From: Pseudanabaena frigida
GTDB taxonomy: Bacteria > Cyanobacteriota > Cyanobacteriia > Pseudanabaenales > Pseudanabaenaceae
Reading direction: 5' to 3'
Assembly (NCBI GenBank): GCA_003242085.1
Contig: QBML01000011.1
Span: forward strand, 1 to 64,000
DNA: 64,000 nucleotides
Of this stretch, positions 41,751 through 50,368 are shown piece after piece. A model generated the notes under the pieces. It made no database searches. It was given only the letters and a program-made list of their open reading frames with translations, and was not told the origin of the DNA. How positions within the stretch are numbered: position 1 is the stretch's first letter; each line of letters begins with the position of its first letter. A program made the position numbers and the translations under genes.

Positions 41751-44216
41751 ATGTTTAATCCCCAAAACTCAACAGCGGAACTTTTTCAAGCAGGTAACTA
41801 TGCCGCTGTAGCTAGGAGTGGGAGCGATCGAGAGTGGCAAACCTATGCAGCTTGGGGATTAATCGGCAAAGCCTCAGAGGCGATCGCTGGATTAAGTCGA
41901 TTCAGTCATCTTCCCGAAGCAGTCTTCTATTTAGCTGTCACTCATTGGATCGACGGCAATGAGGAGCAAGCCGCAACGATGCTAGAAAAAATCTCCACCC
42001 CTCATGCCCAAAATCTGTTGGCACTGATTCGTCAACCTCAAATTCTGGTTTTAGCACAATTACCTTGGACTAGATCGGGTGGTTCTGATTTGTTAACTGC
42101 TATTGACCAAGACCAGAAATTTAAAGTTAAAAATATAAGCTTTCATCCAGAAGACCTACCCAATCGACCCTACGCTGATATTCATCAATTCTATGACCCC
42201 AGTCATCCTCCAAGTTTTTACATAAATAAAATGGTGGAATGGCATTTTATTCCGCCTAATTTACAAGAATTACCTTGTCCAATTTTTGGTCAAACTGGTG
42301 ATTACGACTTGCACATTCAAACCGTATATCCATGGCTACAGTTATTTGATGAAATTCTGGTGACAGATCCTAGTGAATGGCAGGATGTACAAAAGTTAGT
42401 TAAAGTCCCAGTTTCTACCTTCCCAAAATCCTTTGGGATTTCTGATGTCTTACCACCAATTCCGCAAAAATCTAGAAATATCGACCTATCACTATCTGGA
42501 ACTGTTACCCACCCTTATCATCCTGATAAAGCTCAACTTCTACACCAAATTATTAACATTCCTAACCTAAACTGTAAGATTATCAATGGCTTTGTTAGCG
42601 AACAAGATTATTATCAAAACCTCGCAAATACTAAAGTAAGTTTTACTTATATTCGACATTCAGAAGCTATGCCAACTAGGGGATTAGAAGCTTTGAGTAT
42701 GGGCTGCGGTTTAGTTGTGCAAAAAAATAGTGTCTTAACTCTCTTTGCAGGAGAATCTGAAGGGGTTTTAACTTACGAGCTGGAAGCTGATAACTTAGCA
42801 ATAGCGATTCAAAGAATTGTAAGGGAATGGCCGGAATTTGAAATAAGAGCGAGGAAAGGAGCAGAAATCATTCGCAAAGAATTTGTGTGTTCGCGAGTTG
42901 CTTCCCAATCCCTACGCTTTTTGACTTTTTTGGCAGCTAAACCGAGAGGGCAAAGACAGTTACAACCATTGGAGCAATTGGTGCAAAAACGTACGATCTT
43001 GCAAAAGGGATGGTTGCCTAATTATGATTTAAACCATAGTCAAGTTCTGAAGTGCATTGGAATTTCCAATCAGGAAGTGCTACAATCCCAACTTAATTCT
43101 GGAAATCTTTCTAGTCACTTGTTTATTGATTTAGCGCGAGAATCAATTCTTTATAATTACCATCGGGCGCTTTACAATTTGATCCCAGTTCAAGAGTGGT
43201 TCGCTGGGGTAATTAAAATTTATCAAACTGGTTTAGAAAAATTCCCTAAATCTCTTGTCCTCAGGTTTAATTATATCCGTGCGGTTTTACATTTCGGTCA
43301 ACCCTCTGAGGTCTCAGAAGTGTTGGAACTAGCACTGGAAATACTCAAGGAGGATCGCGATCGCTGGCAAGTTGATGTCATGGAAGATGTTTTCCCTTGG
43401 GACTTTTGCGATCGCTTTTTTAACTATCGGAGCTATTTCGATCTAGTTACAGAACATTTAACTACGGGTAAGTCAGTGGAATTTGACCTACAACGGTTAA
43501 TTTTGGCCTCCTTGTCTTACTATTATGGGTTTTATGCTCCTTATCAGGGATACTATTCGCTTAGCTTAGATTATTTTCGCCAAGCAACTACTCTCGATCC
43601 AGAGTTCCCTTACTACAAATTTGACTATGCCAAGCAGTTAATTGAAAGAAATTTGCTGAATGATAATACTGAAGCAGGGAGAATATTAATTGAGTTGGCT
43701 TCAGAATCTATCCTCTTTATAGAGTCTTGGATGCTTCTAGAGTTTTTGAAAGCACATCAATGTTTTAGCGATCCACAATTAGAAAAATTGGCAAGAAAAA
43801 TCAATCCAATTAAACGCCAAATTCAATTATTGGAATCTATTCCATCGTTACCACTCAAACCTAGTTTGGATCAAGTTAGTGCAAACATCGAACCTGATTC
43901 ATTTAAAACTCAATTGACCCAATTGAAATTATATCAACAGAAGAAACTTCAAGAATTGGAAAAACTACATGACAAAATCCTTTGGATGCAAACTAGTAAA
44001 TTCTGGAAACTAGGTTTAGTTTTAGATCCTAGACAGAGGCAGATAAATTTAGCGGTTAAAGATAAGGAGTTTTACAACCGTTTCAGTTCAGAAGATGATA
44101 TAAATCAACTGCAAACTATTGTGCAAACAATTGAAAAAACTCAAGCTTGGCAGATTCGACTAGCTTGGCTTGAATTGAAGAAACAAGTCATAAAAGCAAA
44201 TATCTCTAGAGATTAG
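41751..44216 (+). CDS. Glycosyltransferase (GT-B type) with TPR-like C-terminal region
   Basis: 821 residues. Residues about 1-100 are a helical repeat-like region. About 105-390 resemble a GT-B glycosyltransferase: ILVLAQLPWTRSGGSDLLTA, DEILVTDPSEW, and the acceptor-proximal SEAMPTRGLEALSMGCGLVV like the E-x7-E region of GT4 enzymes. The second half is TPR-like (YYSLSLDYFRQATTLDPEFP). The tail contains TSKFWKLGLVL and, at the end, a second Trp-rich basic helix (TQAWQIRLAWLELKKQ). It belongs to the surface-glycan locus. The sugar and linkage are unknown. Ends in a convergent terminator. Confidence 0.78.
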   Translation: MFNPQNSTAELFQAGNYAAVARSGSDREWQTYAAWGLIGKASEAIAGLSRFSHLPEAVFYLAVTHWIDGNEEQAATMLEKISTPHAQNLLALIRQPQILVLAQLPWTRSGGSDLLTAIDQDQKFKVKNISFHPEDLPNRPYADIHQFYDPSHPPSFYINKMVEWHFIPPNLQELPCPIFGQTGDYDLHIQTVYPWLQLFDEILVTDPSEWQDVQKLVKVPVSTFPKSFGISDVLPPIPQKSRNIDLSLSGTVTHPYHPDKAQLLHQIINIPNLNCKIINGFVSEQDYYQNLANTKVSFTYIRHSEAMPTRGLEALSMGCGLVVQKNSVLTLFAGESEGVLTYELEADNLAIAIQRIVREWPEFEIRARKGAEIIRKEFVCSRVASQSLRFLTFLAAKPRGQRQLQPLEQLVQKRTILQKGWLPNYDLNHSQVLKCIGISNQEVLQSQLNSGNLSSHLFIDLARESILYNYHRALYNLIPVQEWFAGVIKIYQTGLEKFPKSLVLRFNYIRAVLHFGQPSEVSEVLELALEILKEDRDRWQVDVMEDVFPWDFCDRFFNYRSYFDLVTEHLTTGKSVEFDLQRLILASLSYYYGFYAPYQGYYSLSLDYFRQATTLDPEFPYYKFDYAKQLIERNLLNDNTEAGRILIELASESILFIESWMLLEFLKAHQCFSDPQLEKLARKINPIKRQIQLLESIPSLPLKPSLDQVSANIEPDSFKTQLTQLKLYQQKKLQELEKLHDKILWMQTSKFWKLGLVLDPRQRQINLAVKDKEFYNRFSSEDDINQLQTIVQTIEKTQAWQIRLAWLELKKQVIKANISRD

Positions 44217-44223
44217 AATAGTG

Positions 44224-44276
44224 CCAAAGAAGTAAACAAGTACCGCGCTCCGCGCGGTACTTGTTTACTTCTTTGG
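44224..44276. terminator. 24-bp perfect hairpin, convergent terminator
   Basis: Arms 44224-44247 and 44253-44276 pair perfectly; an extra C-G closes a TCC loop. It lies between the plus-strand glycosyltransferase and the minus-strand E1-beta gene. Confidence 0.82.
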
Positions 44277-44366
44277 TTAAATATATTTGATTTTATGACT
44301 CAAGGACAGCATTAAGTCATCATTACTAAACTTATATTTTCTGAACTCGTTGGATGAATTTAGAGG

Positions 44367-45434
44367 TTAAAATGGCCCTTTAAACTCAATATCTTTCAAA
44401 TCTTGTCGCTCAGCAGGAAACCATTCTGAATCAACGTTCTCTATGCCTTTAACCAATTTAAAAACGGCGGCAGCAATAGTTTGCCCGTTAGGATAATACA
44501 GATTTTCTAGGTAAGGAGTTGGCGGACAGGTAACTGGTTCGAACCCCATGCGCTTAAAGCGAACGTCTCTCTTGCCCTGCAATTTCTCTGCGACCAAGGC
44601 AATAATTTCAGCACTAGCACCGCAAGCCGTCCAACCATTATCGACAACACATAGATTTCCTGTTTTGAGAACAGACTCCACAATCGTATCAATATCTAAG
44701 GGGCTAAGCCAGATTGGATCGATAACCTCAGCACTAATACCGACTTCTTCTAGATATTTCTGGGCACGCAAGCATTCGATTTGCATGTAGGAAATCCCAA
44801 CTAATGTTACGTCACTACCAGAAGTGGCAATCCTTGCTTTTCCTGGCTCAACTGTATAACTAGCTTCTGGCACATATCCTTTTTGAAAATGCAAAATTCG
44901 ATGTTCCACGTATATAACGGGATTGTTATCGCGAATTGCTGCAATCAGGCATCCCTTGGCATCGTAGGGAGTAGTGGGGGCGGCGATTTTAAGACCAGGA
45001 ATATTCATAAAAAACGAATATAATCCCTGTGAATGTTGTGCGCCTTGTCCCCAACTTTTACCGATCATCGATCGCACAACCATTGGAACAGAGACCTGTC
45101 CACCATACATATAGTGGCTTTTGGCGGCGACATTGATCAATTGATTCATCGCTAGCATCATAAAATCCATGCGAATGTGTACGTGGATCGGGCGCAATCC
45201 CGCCTGCGCCATGCCAATCGCCGCACCAGTCATTGCATCTTCTGCAAGGGGGGTACCAAAAACCCTTTCCTTCCCATATTTCTCTAACAATCCTCGTGTT
45301 GTTCCTTGAATGGCTTTGGGGTCATCGACATCTAGACCAAACACAATTACAGAGGGATCGATTGCCATTTCTTGGTCAGTTGCTTCACATACTGCCTCAA
45401 CATAGCTCAAGATGCGTGGGTTTAACATAGTCAC
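44367..45434 (-). CDS. TPP-dependent 2-oxoacid dehydrogenase E1, beta subunit
   Basis: 355 residues of the transketolase pyrimidine-binding/C-terminal type (PdhB/AcoB-like): GTPLAEDAMTGAAIGMAQAG, MPMVVRS-like VSVPMVVRSMIGKSWGQGAQ, IAAPTTPYDAKGCLIAAIRD, VEHRILHFQKG and CVVDNGWTACGASAEIIALV. With the alpha subunit upstream it forms an alpha2beta2 enzyme that decarboxylates a 2-oxoacid. There is no E2 or E3 gene here. Last gene of a seven-gene operon whose other members make a heptose nucleotide sugar, so a role in sugar chemistry is more likely than central metabolism. Confidence 0.87.
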   Translation of the reverse strand: MTMLNPRILSYVEAVCEATDQEMAIDPSVIVFGLDVDDPKAIQGTTRGLLEKYGKERVFGTPLAEDAMTGAAIGMAQAGLRPIHVHIRMDFMMLAMNQLINVAAKSHYMYGGQVSVPMVVRSMIGKSWGQGAQHSQGLYSFFMNIPGLKIAAPTTPYDAKGCLIAAIRDNNPVIYVEHRILHFQKGYVPEASYTVEPGKARIATSGSDVTLVGISYMQIECLRAQKYLEEVGISAEVIDPIWLSPLDIDTIVESVLKTGNLCVVDNGWTACGASAEIIALVAEKLQGKRDVRFKRMGFEPVTCPPTPYLENLYYPNGQTIAAAVFKLVKGIENVDSEWFPAERQDLKDIEFKGPF

Positions 45435-45506
45435 TGATTAGGGATTGGATGGTTTCTGTACGTAAGTTAGTAGTTGGAATGTAGAGCTTAGAGAAGACTC
45501 TTTTAT

Positions 45507-46463
45507 CTAGGATTTATAAGTATCCGTAAACAATTCAGAAAGTTCGGGAAATGGGCTAGATTCTGCAAATTCAAACGCAGCTTTAATCTCTGCTTCGATC
45601 TCCACCTCGATCTGCTGCCGTACTTTTTCAGGTAAAAGTGCTCCTACCTTTTGTACAGCATCGTTCTCGATCCAAGGCTCTGCATCGCTCTTGGTACGGT
45701 ATCCCATATGATAGTCATCACCAGGACCGACATGTTCTTTCAATCTATAGGTCATACATTCCAAGAAAATGGGTCCCGCATCTCCTGTCCTTAGAGATCG
45801 CACTGCCTCTTGAGTTTTAGTGTAGATAGTAAAAACGTCGCCATCCTCAATGCGTTCGGAGGGAATGCCATAGGCGCGCGCGCGATCGCAAAGATTATCT
45901 AGGGGTTGTCTTTGCAGTTGGTGGGTGTGAATTGCGTAGCGGTTATTTTCACAAATAAATAGAATTGGTAATCCTTTCAGCGAGGCGAAGTTCATGCTCT
46001 CGTGCCATACACCTTCATCTGTTGCCCCATCGCCAAAAAAACTCACCACGACCGCAGATTTACGCTGACATTTTAAGGCGTAGGCATAGCCAATTGAGTT
46101 GGCGATCGTCGTGCCCACAACTGCCGAAGTACCCATAATGTTATGGGCAACATCGATCAGGTGCATTGAGCCACCCTTTCCTTTAGAACAGCCTGTCGCT
46201 TTACCATAAAGCTCAGCGACCATACTATTTAGGTTCCCACCCTTCGCTAAATAAGCCGCATGGCTGCGATAGGTACCGAATACTACATCTTCAGGTTGCA
46301 ATGCTTTGCATACACCAACAGCCACTGCTTCTTGCCCAATTGAAAGGTGGACGGGGCTTTTGATCTTATCGGTGGGATATACACGCGCTACCTCTTCTTC
46401 AACGCGACGAATTCGGTAAAGCGAATGATATATTTGCTCGGATAATTCGTTTTGATTAGACAT
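45507..46463 (-). CDS. TPP-dependent 2-oxoacid dehydrogenase E1, alpha subunit
   Basis: About 318 residues from the ATG at 46463, preceded by GGGAGG; the upstream part of the frame overlaps the SDR gene and is discarded. The overlap with that gene is eight bases. TPP-binding motif GDGATDEGVWHESMNFASLK ending in CENN, plus YRSHAAYLAKGG and GKGGSMHLID. E1-alpha binds thiamine diphosphate together with E1-beta. Without E2/E3 it could use the activated aldehyde for carbon-carbon bond formation on a keto-sugar, or serve an E2 elsewhere. Context favours the former, as inference. Confidence 0.87.
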   Translation of the reverse strand: MSNQNELSEQIYHSLYRIRRVEEEVARVYPTDKIKSPVHLSIGQEAVAVGVCKALQPEDVVFGTYRSHAAYLAKGGNLNSMVAELYGKATGCSKGKGGSMHLIDVAHNIMGTSAVVGTTIANSIGYAYALKCQRKSAVVVSFFGDGATDEGVWHESMNFASLKGLPILFICENNRYAIHTHQLQRQPLDNLCDRARAYGIPSERIEDGDVFTIYTKTQEAVRSLRTGDAGPIFLECMTYRLKEHVGPGDDYHMGYRTKSDAEPWIENDAVQKVGALLPEKVRQQIEVEIEAEIKAAFEFAESSPFPELSELFTDTYKS

Positions 46464-47397
46464 ATGCAACCTCCCGATTGCTTTGAAGAAAATATGCGTA
46501 AGTTGACGATATCGCATTTTGGAGTGAAGTTTGCGATTTCCATCCAAGTTCAAGCAATTCGCTGGCATCTAGAGCCTTTAGGGGCATTCCGTCAGGCTTG
46601 GTAGCATCAAAGTACAATTTACCTTCAAAGCCAACAATCAACTGGATTAATTCCGCCAATTGACGAATGGATACATCTTCACCACCACCGAGATTGATTG
46701 GTTGAGATTCGTTGTAGCGATCCATGATAAAGAGGCAAGCATCAGCAAGATCGTCAGCAAATATAAACTCGCGGCGGGGATTCCCTGTTCCCCAAATTTC
46801 TACGCTATCAGCCTTGCCTTCCTTCGCTTCATGTAATTTGCGAATTAAGGCGGGAATGACATGAGAGTCTTCCAAACTAAAGTCATCACCTAAACCAAAG
46901 GCATTGGCAGGAATTGCCGTAATAAAGTTGGCATTGTATTGCTGGCGATAAGCCTGACAGAGCTTAATGCCTGCTAGTTTCGCAACTGCATAAGCTTCAT
47001 TTGTAGTTTCCAGCCCCCCCGTCCATAAAGAACTAACTTGCATGGGTTGCGGACTAAGTTTTGGATAGCTACAGGAACTGGCAAGATAGAGAAGTTTTTT
47101 AACTTTATGACAATAGGATTGATGAATCACATGACTGGCAACTAATAGGTTGTCGATCATGAGTTCGGCAGGATATTTCTGATTTGCTCGAATCCCTCCA
47201 GACTTTCCAGCAGCCAGAAATACATAGTCTGGGCTGTACGTTGCAAAGAAAGCTTTAACTTGAGCATTATCGGTGAGATCTATATCCTGATCGCTCCCAA
47301 TCAAATTAACATATCCATTTCTTTTAAGCTGACGTAAGATCGCAGAACCGATCAGCGTATCCTGTCCAGCAACAAAGATCTTGGCATTTTTTTCCAC
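46456..47397 (-). CDS. NAD(P)-dependent sugar epimerase/reductase, GDP-fucose-synthase-like
   Basis: 313 residues, extended SDR fold. Nucleotide-binding loop IFVAGQDTLIGSAI, catalytic Ser in LASSCSYP and YxxxK in EAYAVAKLAG, with IPANAFGLGDDF typical of GDP-L-fucose synthase (Fcl/WcaG) and ColC. Such enzymes epimerise and reduce a GDP-4-keto-6-deoxy sugar. In a heptose operon it could act on a GDP-keto-heptose, and together with the ColD-like enzyme at 32348 it could also serve a colitose-type pathway. The choice is open. Located 35 bases after hddA. Confidence 0.85.
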   Translation of the reverse strand: MEKNAKIFVAGQDTLIGSAILRQLKRNGYVNLIGSDQDIDLTDNAQVKAFFATYSPDYVFLAAGKSGGIRANQKYPAELMIDNLLVASHVIHQSYCHKVKKLLYLASSCSYPKLSPQPMQVSSLWTGGLETTNEAYAVAKLAGIKLCQAYRQQYNANFITAIPANAFGLGDDFSLEDSHVIPALIRKLHEAKEGKADSVEIWGTGNPRREFIFADDLADACLFIMDRYNESQPINLGGGEDVSIRQLAELIQLIVGFEGKLYFDATKPDGMPLKALDASELLELGWKSQTSLQNAISSTYAYFLQSNREVAYV

Positions 47398-47432
47398 AAT
47401 TCTCTCCTTACAATTAAAAAATCTGTTAAAAA

Positions 47433-48512
47433 TTAGCCCATCGCTATAAAACTGTCGTGAGGATTTAACTCTCGAAAAGGCACTACAGTCTGCTCGGAGC
47501 GAATTTGGTCTAGCGCTGAATAGTCCTGTTGAGGCTCAAAGAAAATAATCTGACTACCAGAAAATTCAAATTTAAAGGGAACGTAGATTAAATTTTTGAG
47601 TTGCTCTCGGACGATTGCTTGCTTTTCGGGCGGTACAAATAGAAGTAAGAATCCACCACCACCAGCACCAGTTAATTTGCCACCGATCGCACCCGCATTG
47701 CGAGCATGTTCGTATAGTTCGTCCACCTGTGCGTTAGATACTTTCTCGCTGAGGCTGCGCTTTGTTTGCCATGCCTCATGAAGAAGCTCGCCAAAACCAT
47801 GTAGATCGTGATTGTTGCTAAGGATAGATACGCTCTCATCCACGAGATCTTTCATGATCCGTAACTGACGTTTTTTGGATTCAATATCATTGACATAGCT
47901 AGTAGCAATATCTGAGGCAGTACGTTTGATACCCGTATAAAACAGCATTAAATGTGAATTTAATTCCTCAATTCGAGCAGGTGCGATCGTAATCGGTCTG
48001 ACCGAAATTTCACCATTGCTGAGAAAGTTGACATGATTAAATCCGCCATAGGCTGCAAGGACTTGATCTTGCGAACCAACCGTTTCCTGCAAGCGTTCTT
48101 GCTCCACGTAAATGCTTTCCTTAGCTAGCTGTGATTTGCTAGGCATCCGTCCTGTAAGAGAATAGAGCGCATTGAGTAAGCCCACAGTAAAGGCAGAACT
48201 TGAACCCATGCCACTTCTAGCGGGAAGGTCACCATCATGGTGAATCTCAATGCCTCGCTCTATCTTTAGATACTGCAAAATTTCGCGAACAGAAGGATGT
48301 GAAATCTCCGCAGCAGTCTGGCAACTCTCAATTTTTGAATAGACTACTCGAATCCGATGTTCGAAAAATGGCGGTAGATAGCGACAGGATAGATAGCAAT
48401 ATTTATCAATTGTAGAAGCTAGGACAGCTCCCCCGTGTTGACGGTACCAGCCAGGGTAGTCTGTACCACCTCCAAAAAAAGAAATACGGAATGGGGTTCT
48501 GCTGATAATCAT
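47433..48512 (-). CDS. hddA: GHMP kinase, heptose 7-phosphate kinase-like
   Basis: 359 residues with the GHMP motifs ISRTPFRISFFGGGTDYPGW, LPARSGMGSSSAFTVGLLNA (phosphate-binding loop) and GAIGGKLTGAGGGGFLLLFV. This close set matches D-glycero-alpha-D-manno-heptose 7-phosphate kinase (HddA), which phosphorylates C1. It fits between GmhA and GmhB in the GDP-heptose pathway, and both are in the same operon. Fucokinase-type activity is a less likely alternative. Confidence 0.87.
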   Translation of the reverse strand: MIISRTPFRISFFGGGTDYPGWYRQHGGAVLASTIDKYCYLSCRYLPPFFEHRIRVVYSKIESCQTAAEISHPSVREILQYLKIERGIEIHHDGDLPARSGMGSSSAFTVGLLNALYSLTGRMPSKSQLAKESIYVEQERLQETVGSQDQVLAAYGGFNHVNFLSNGEISVRPITIAPARIEELNSHLMLFYTGIKRTASDIATSYVNDIESKKRQLRIMKDLVDESVSILSNNHDLHGFGELLHEAWQTKRSLSEKVSNAQVDELYEHARNAGAIGGKLTGAGGGGFLLLFVPPEKQAIVREQLKNLIYVPFKFEFSGSQIIFFEPQQDYSALDQIRSEQTVVPFRELNPHDSFIAMG

Positions 48513-48565
48513 CTTTACTCCTTCAATTCAATCATTTGAGCTGGTAATAAGAACTAGACATCTGT

Positions 48566-49024
48566 TTACCGAATCACGCCAAAAAGATCGCCAGCTAGGT
48601 CTCGCAAAGGCGACCTAGCTGGTGGCACGATATCTAAGGGTAAGCGATCGAGCGCAAAAAACTGCAAATCTTCGCTTTCTTCACTACAAACTAGCTGCAC
48701 GTCTTCATCGCAAATGCTCGCCTCTAAGACGATATCCACTAAATGAACGACGCAATCAGGAAAAGTAACAATGCGATCGGCCGGTTCTGAGTAAACCCCT
48801 AGCAACTTCGATACTTTTATCGTGAGCCCAGTTTCTTCTTTTACTTCTCGGATTGCTGCATCCTCTAAAGACTCGCCTGCTTCTACCCTTCCACCTGGAA
48901 GTCCCCACATGCCGCAGTCACTACGTTTTTCTAGAAGAATCATTCCCTGTTGATTGCGTACTACAACGCCAACACCCACTCTTACGAGTGTATGGGTGTC
49001 AGCTTTTCTGAGGGTATACATCAT
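48566..49024 (-). CDS. NUDIX hydrolase
   Basis: 152 residues with a complete Nudix box (GGRVEAGESLEDAAIREVKE, then ETG), which hydrolyses nucleoside diphosphates linked to another moiety. It may remove misformed nucleotide sugars (as GDP-mannose mannosyl hydrolase does) in this operon. The substrate is not determinable. It starts 18 bases after gmhA. Confidence 0.87.
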   Translation of the reverse strand: MMYTLRKADTHTLVRVGVGVVVRNQQGMILLEKRSDCGMWGLPGGRVEAGESLEDAAIREVKEETGLTIKVSKLLGVYSEPADRIVTFPDCVVHLVDIVLEASICDEDVQLVCSEESEDLQFFALDRLPLDIVPPARSPLRDLAGDLFGVIR

Positions 49025-49042
49025 TGGTTAAGATTGCAAAAA

Positions 49043-49741
49043 CTAGATGAATTTAGTATTGGCAGCAGTTGATATTTCATCTCGTTCGGGGAACAAGAGG
49101 CACTCTACTAACTCACATAGGATGTGTTCGATCGAGAGATGACTTTCTTGGATGTGCTGTGTATTTGTGCTGGGAACAGCAATGGTTACGTCAGCCAACT
49201 GCATTAGCTTACCACCACTACCTGTAAGAGCGATCGCGCCGATGCCGAGAGATTTTGCTAATACTACAGCTTGCATGACATTAGCGGAATTGCCGCTCGT
49301 GCTAATGCCTAGTAAAACATCACCTGACTTGCCAATCGCTTGTACTTGGCGGGCAAAGACACTTTCAAAGGCACAGTCATTGGCATGAGCAGTGATGAAT
49401 GAGGTATCGGTTGTAAGTGCGATCGCTGCTAGTCCGGGGCGTTCAAAGTCTTTGGTCAACCAGTTAACCAACTCCGCTGCAATATGCTGACAGTCTGCGG
49501 CGCTGCCACCATTCCCGCACAGGAGTAGTTTGCCGCCAGAGCGCAAGCTTTCTGCTATCAGTTCAGCCGCCGCCAGAATCTCCTTCAAGCAGTGTTTTGA
49601 GACTTGGTGCTTTAGTTCAGCACTAGCTAGAAGGCGAGATTGCACAATTTTCTCGTGTTTAGACGAGTTTGGCGATCGCTTTAGTGGATCTAGAGAATCC
49701 TGCAATGAATCCTCTAGAGTTGGGTCAGTAGGTGGGTTCAT
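49043..49741 (-). CDS. gmhA: Sedoheptulose 7-phosphate isomerase
   Basis: 232 residues, SIS domain: LLLCGNGGSAADCQHIAAEL, TTDTSFITAHANDCAFESVF, GISTSGNSANVMQAV and a C-terminal HIQESHLSIEHILCELVE with the active-site Glu/His. It converts sedoheptulose 7-phosphate to D-glycero-D-manno-heptose 7-phosphate. About 35 N-terminal residues are extra relative to standard GmhA. The ATG overlaps the gmhB stop (ATGA), so translation is coupled. Confidence 0.92.
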   Translation of the reverse strand: MNPPTDPTLEDSLQDSLDPLKRSPNSSKHEKIVQSRLLASAELKHQVSKHCLKEILAAAELIAESLRSGGKLLLCGNGGSAADCQHIAAELVNWLTKDFERPGLAAIALTTDTSFITAHANDCAFESVFARQVQAIGKSGDVLLGISTSGNSANVMQAVVLAKSLGIGAIALTGSGGKLMQLADVTIAVPSTNTQHIQESHLSIEHILCELVECLLFPERDEISTAANTKFI

Positions 49742-50283
49742 TCGACTAATTGAGAAATTTTTTGAGCAGCGTCTTTTAGATTATCAACAATGTAATCTGC
49801 TTTAGCATAACCATCAGCCTCGACTTTCGCGCCATAACCCGTGCGGACTAAAAAAGTAGTTGCACCAATCTGTTGCCCTAGTTCAATATCACAAGGCTTA
49901 TCTCCGATGACAAAACTGGCGATCGGATCAAAGTCTAAATCCTGCACTGCTCTATCGACCATACCTGAATTCGGCTTGCGACAAGCGCAGCGTTCTTCTG
50001 GTAAATGAGGACAGTAGTAGATTCCATCTAAATGTACTCCTTCGTTTGTTAGTAGTAAGCGCAGGCGTTGGTGAATTTCCTCTAAACGCTTTTCGTCAAA
50101 AAGGCCTCTGTTGATTGGGGATTGGTTGGTAACAACGACCAATCCAAGCCCCATTGCTTGTAGCTGACGCATTCCCTCTGCTGCGCTGGGTAAAAGCTCT
50201 ACCAATGCAGGATCGGAGAGATAATGGCATTCCTTAATAATCGTTCCATCGCGATCGAATACAGCAAAATGTTTAAGTGACAT
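49738..50283 (-). CDS. gmhB: Heptose 1,7-bisphosphate phosphatase
   Basis: 181 residues, HAD superfamily. Nucleophile motif FDRDGTII, VVVTNQSPINRG, zinc-binding loop with CPHLPEERCACRKP, and IGDKPCDIELGQQIGA. It removes the 7-phosphate from heptose 1,7-bisphosphate before nucleotide activation. First gene of the heptose operon (gmhB, gmhA, NUDIX, hddA, SDR, E1-alpha, E1-beta). A nucleotidyltransferase (HddC) is absent from this operon. Confidence 0.92.
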   Translation of the reverse strand: MSLKHFAVFDRDGTIIKECHYLSDPALVELLPSAAEGMRQLQAMGLGLVVVTNQSPINRGLFDEKRLEEIHQRLRLLLTNEGVHLDGIYYCPHLPEERCACRKPNSGMVDRAVQDLDFDPIASFVIGDKPCDIELGQQIGATTFLVRTGYGAKVEADGYAKADYIVDNLKDAAQKISQLVE

Positions 50284-50368
50284 GAGTTTTAGCGTATCGA
50301 ATTTAAAATAGTATCAAAGATAGTCGTATCCTACATAATTCAATTTACTAAAAATGCCGATTCCAACA

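Noticed and set aside
42415-42450. FPKSFGISD in the 41751 protein as a further copy of the YYGIPQSLG module
   Set aside because: Only a few residues match, the preceding Y-N-I-V-x-W strand and the following helix are missing, and it lies within the glycosyltransferase fold.
44530-44550. GGTTCGAACCCC resembling a tRNA T-loop
   Set aside because: It is inside the E1-beta coding sequence, and no acceptor or anticodon stem can be formed around it.
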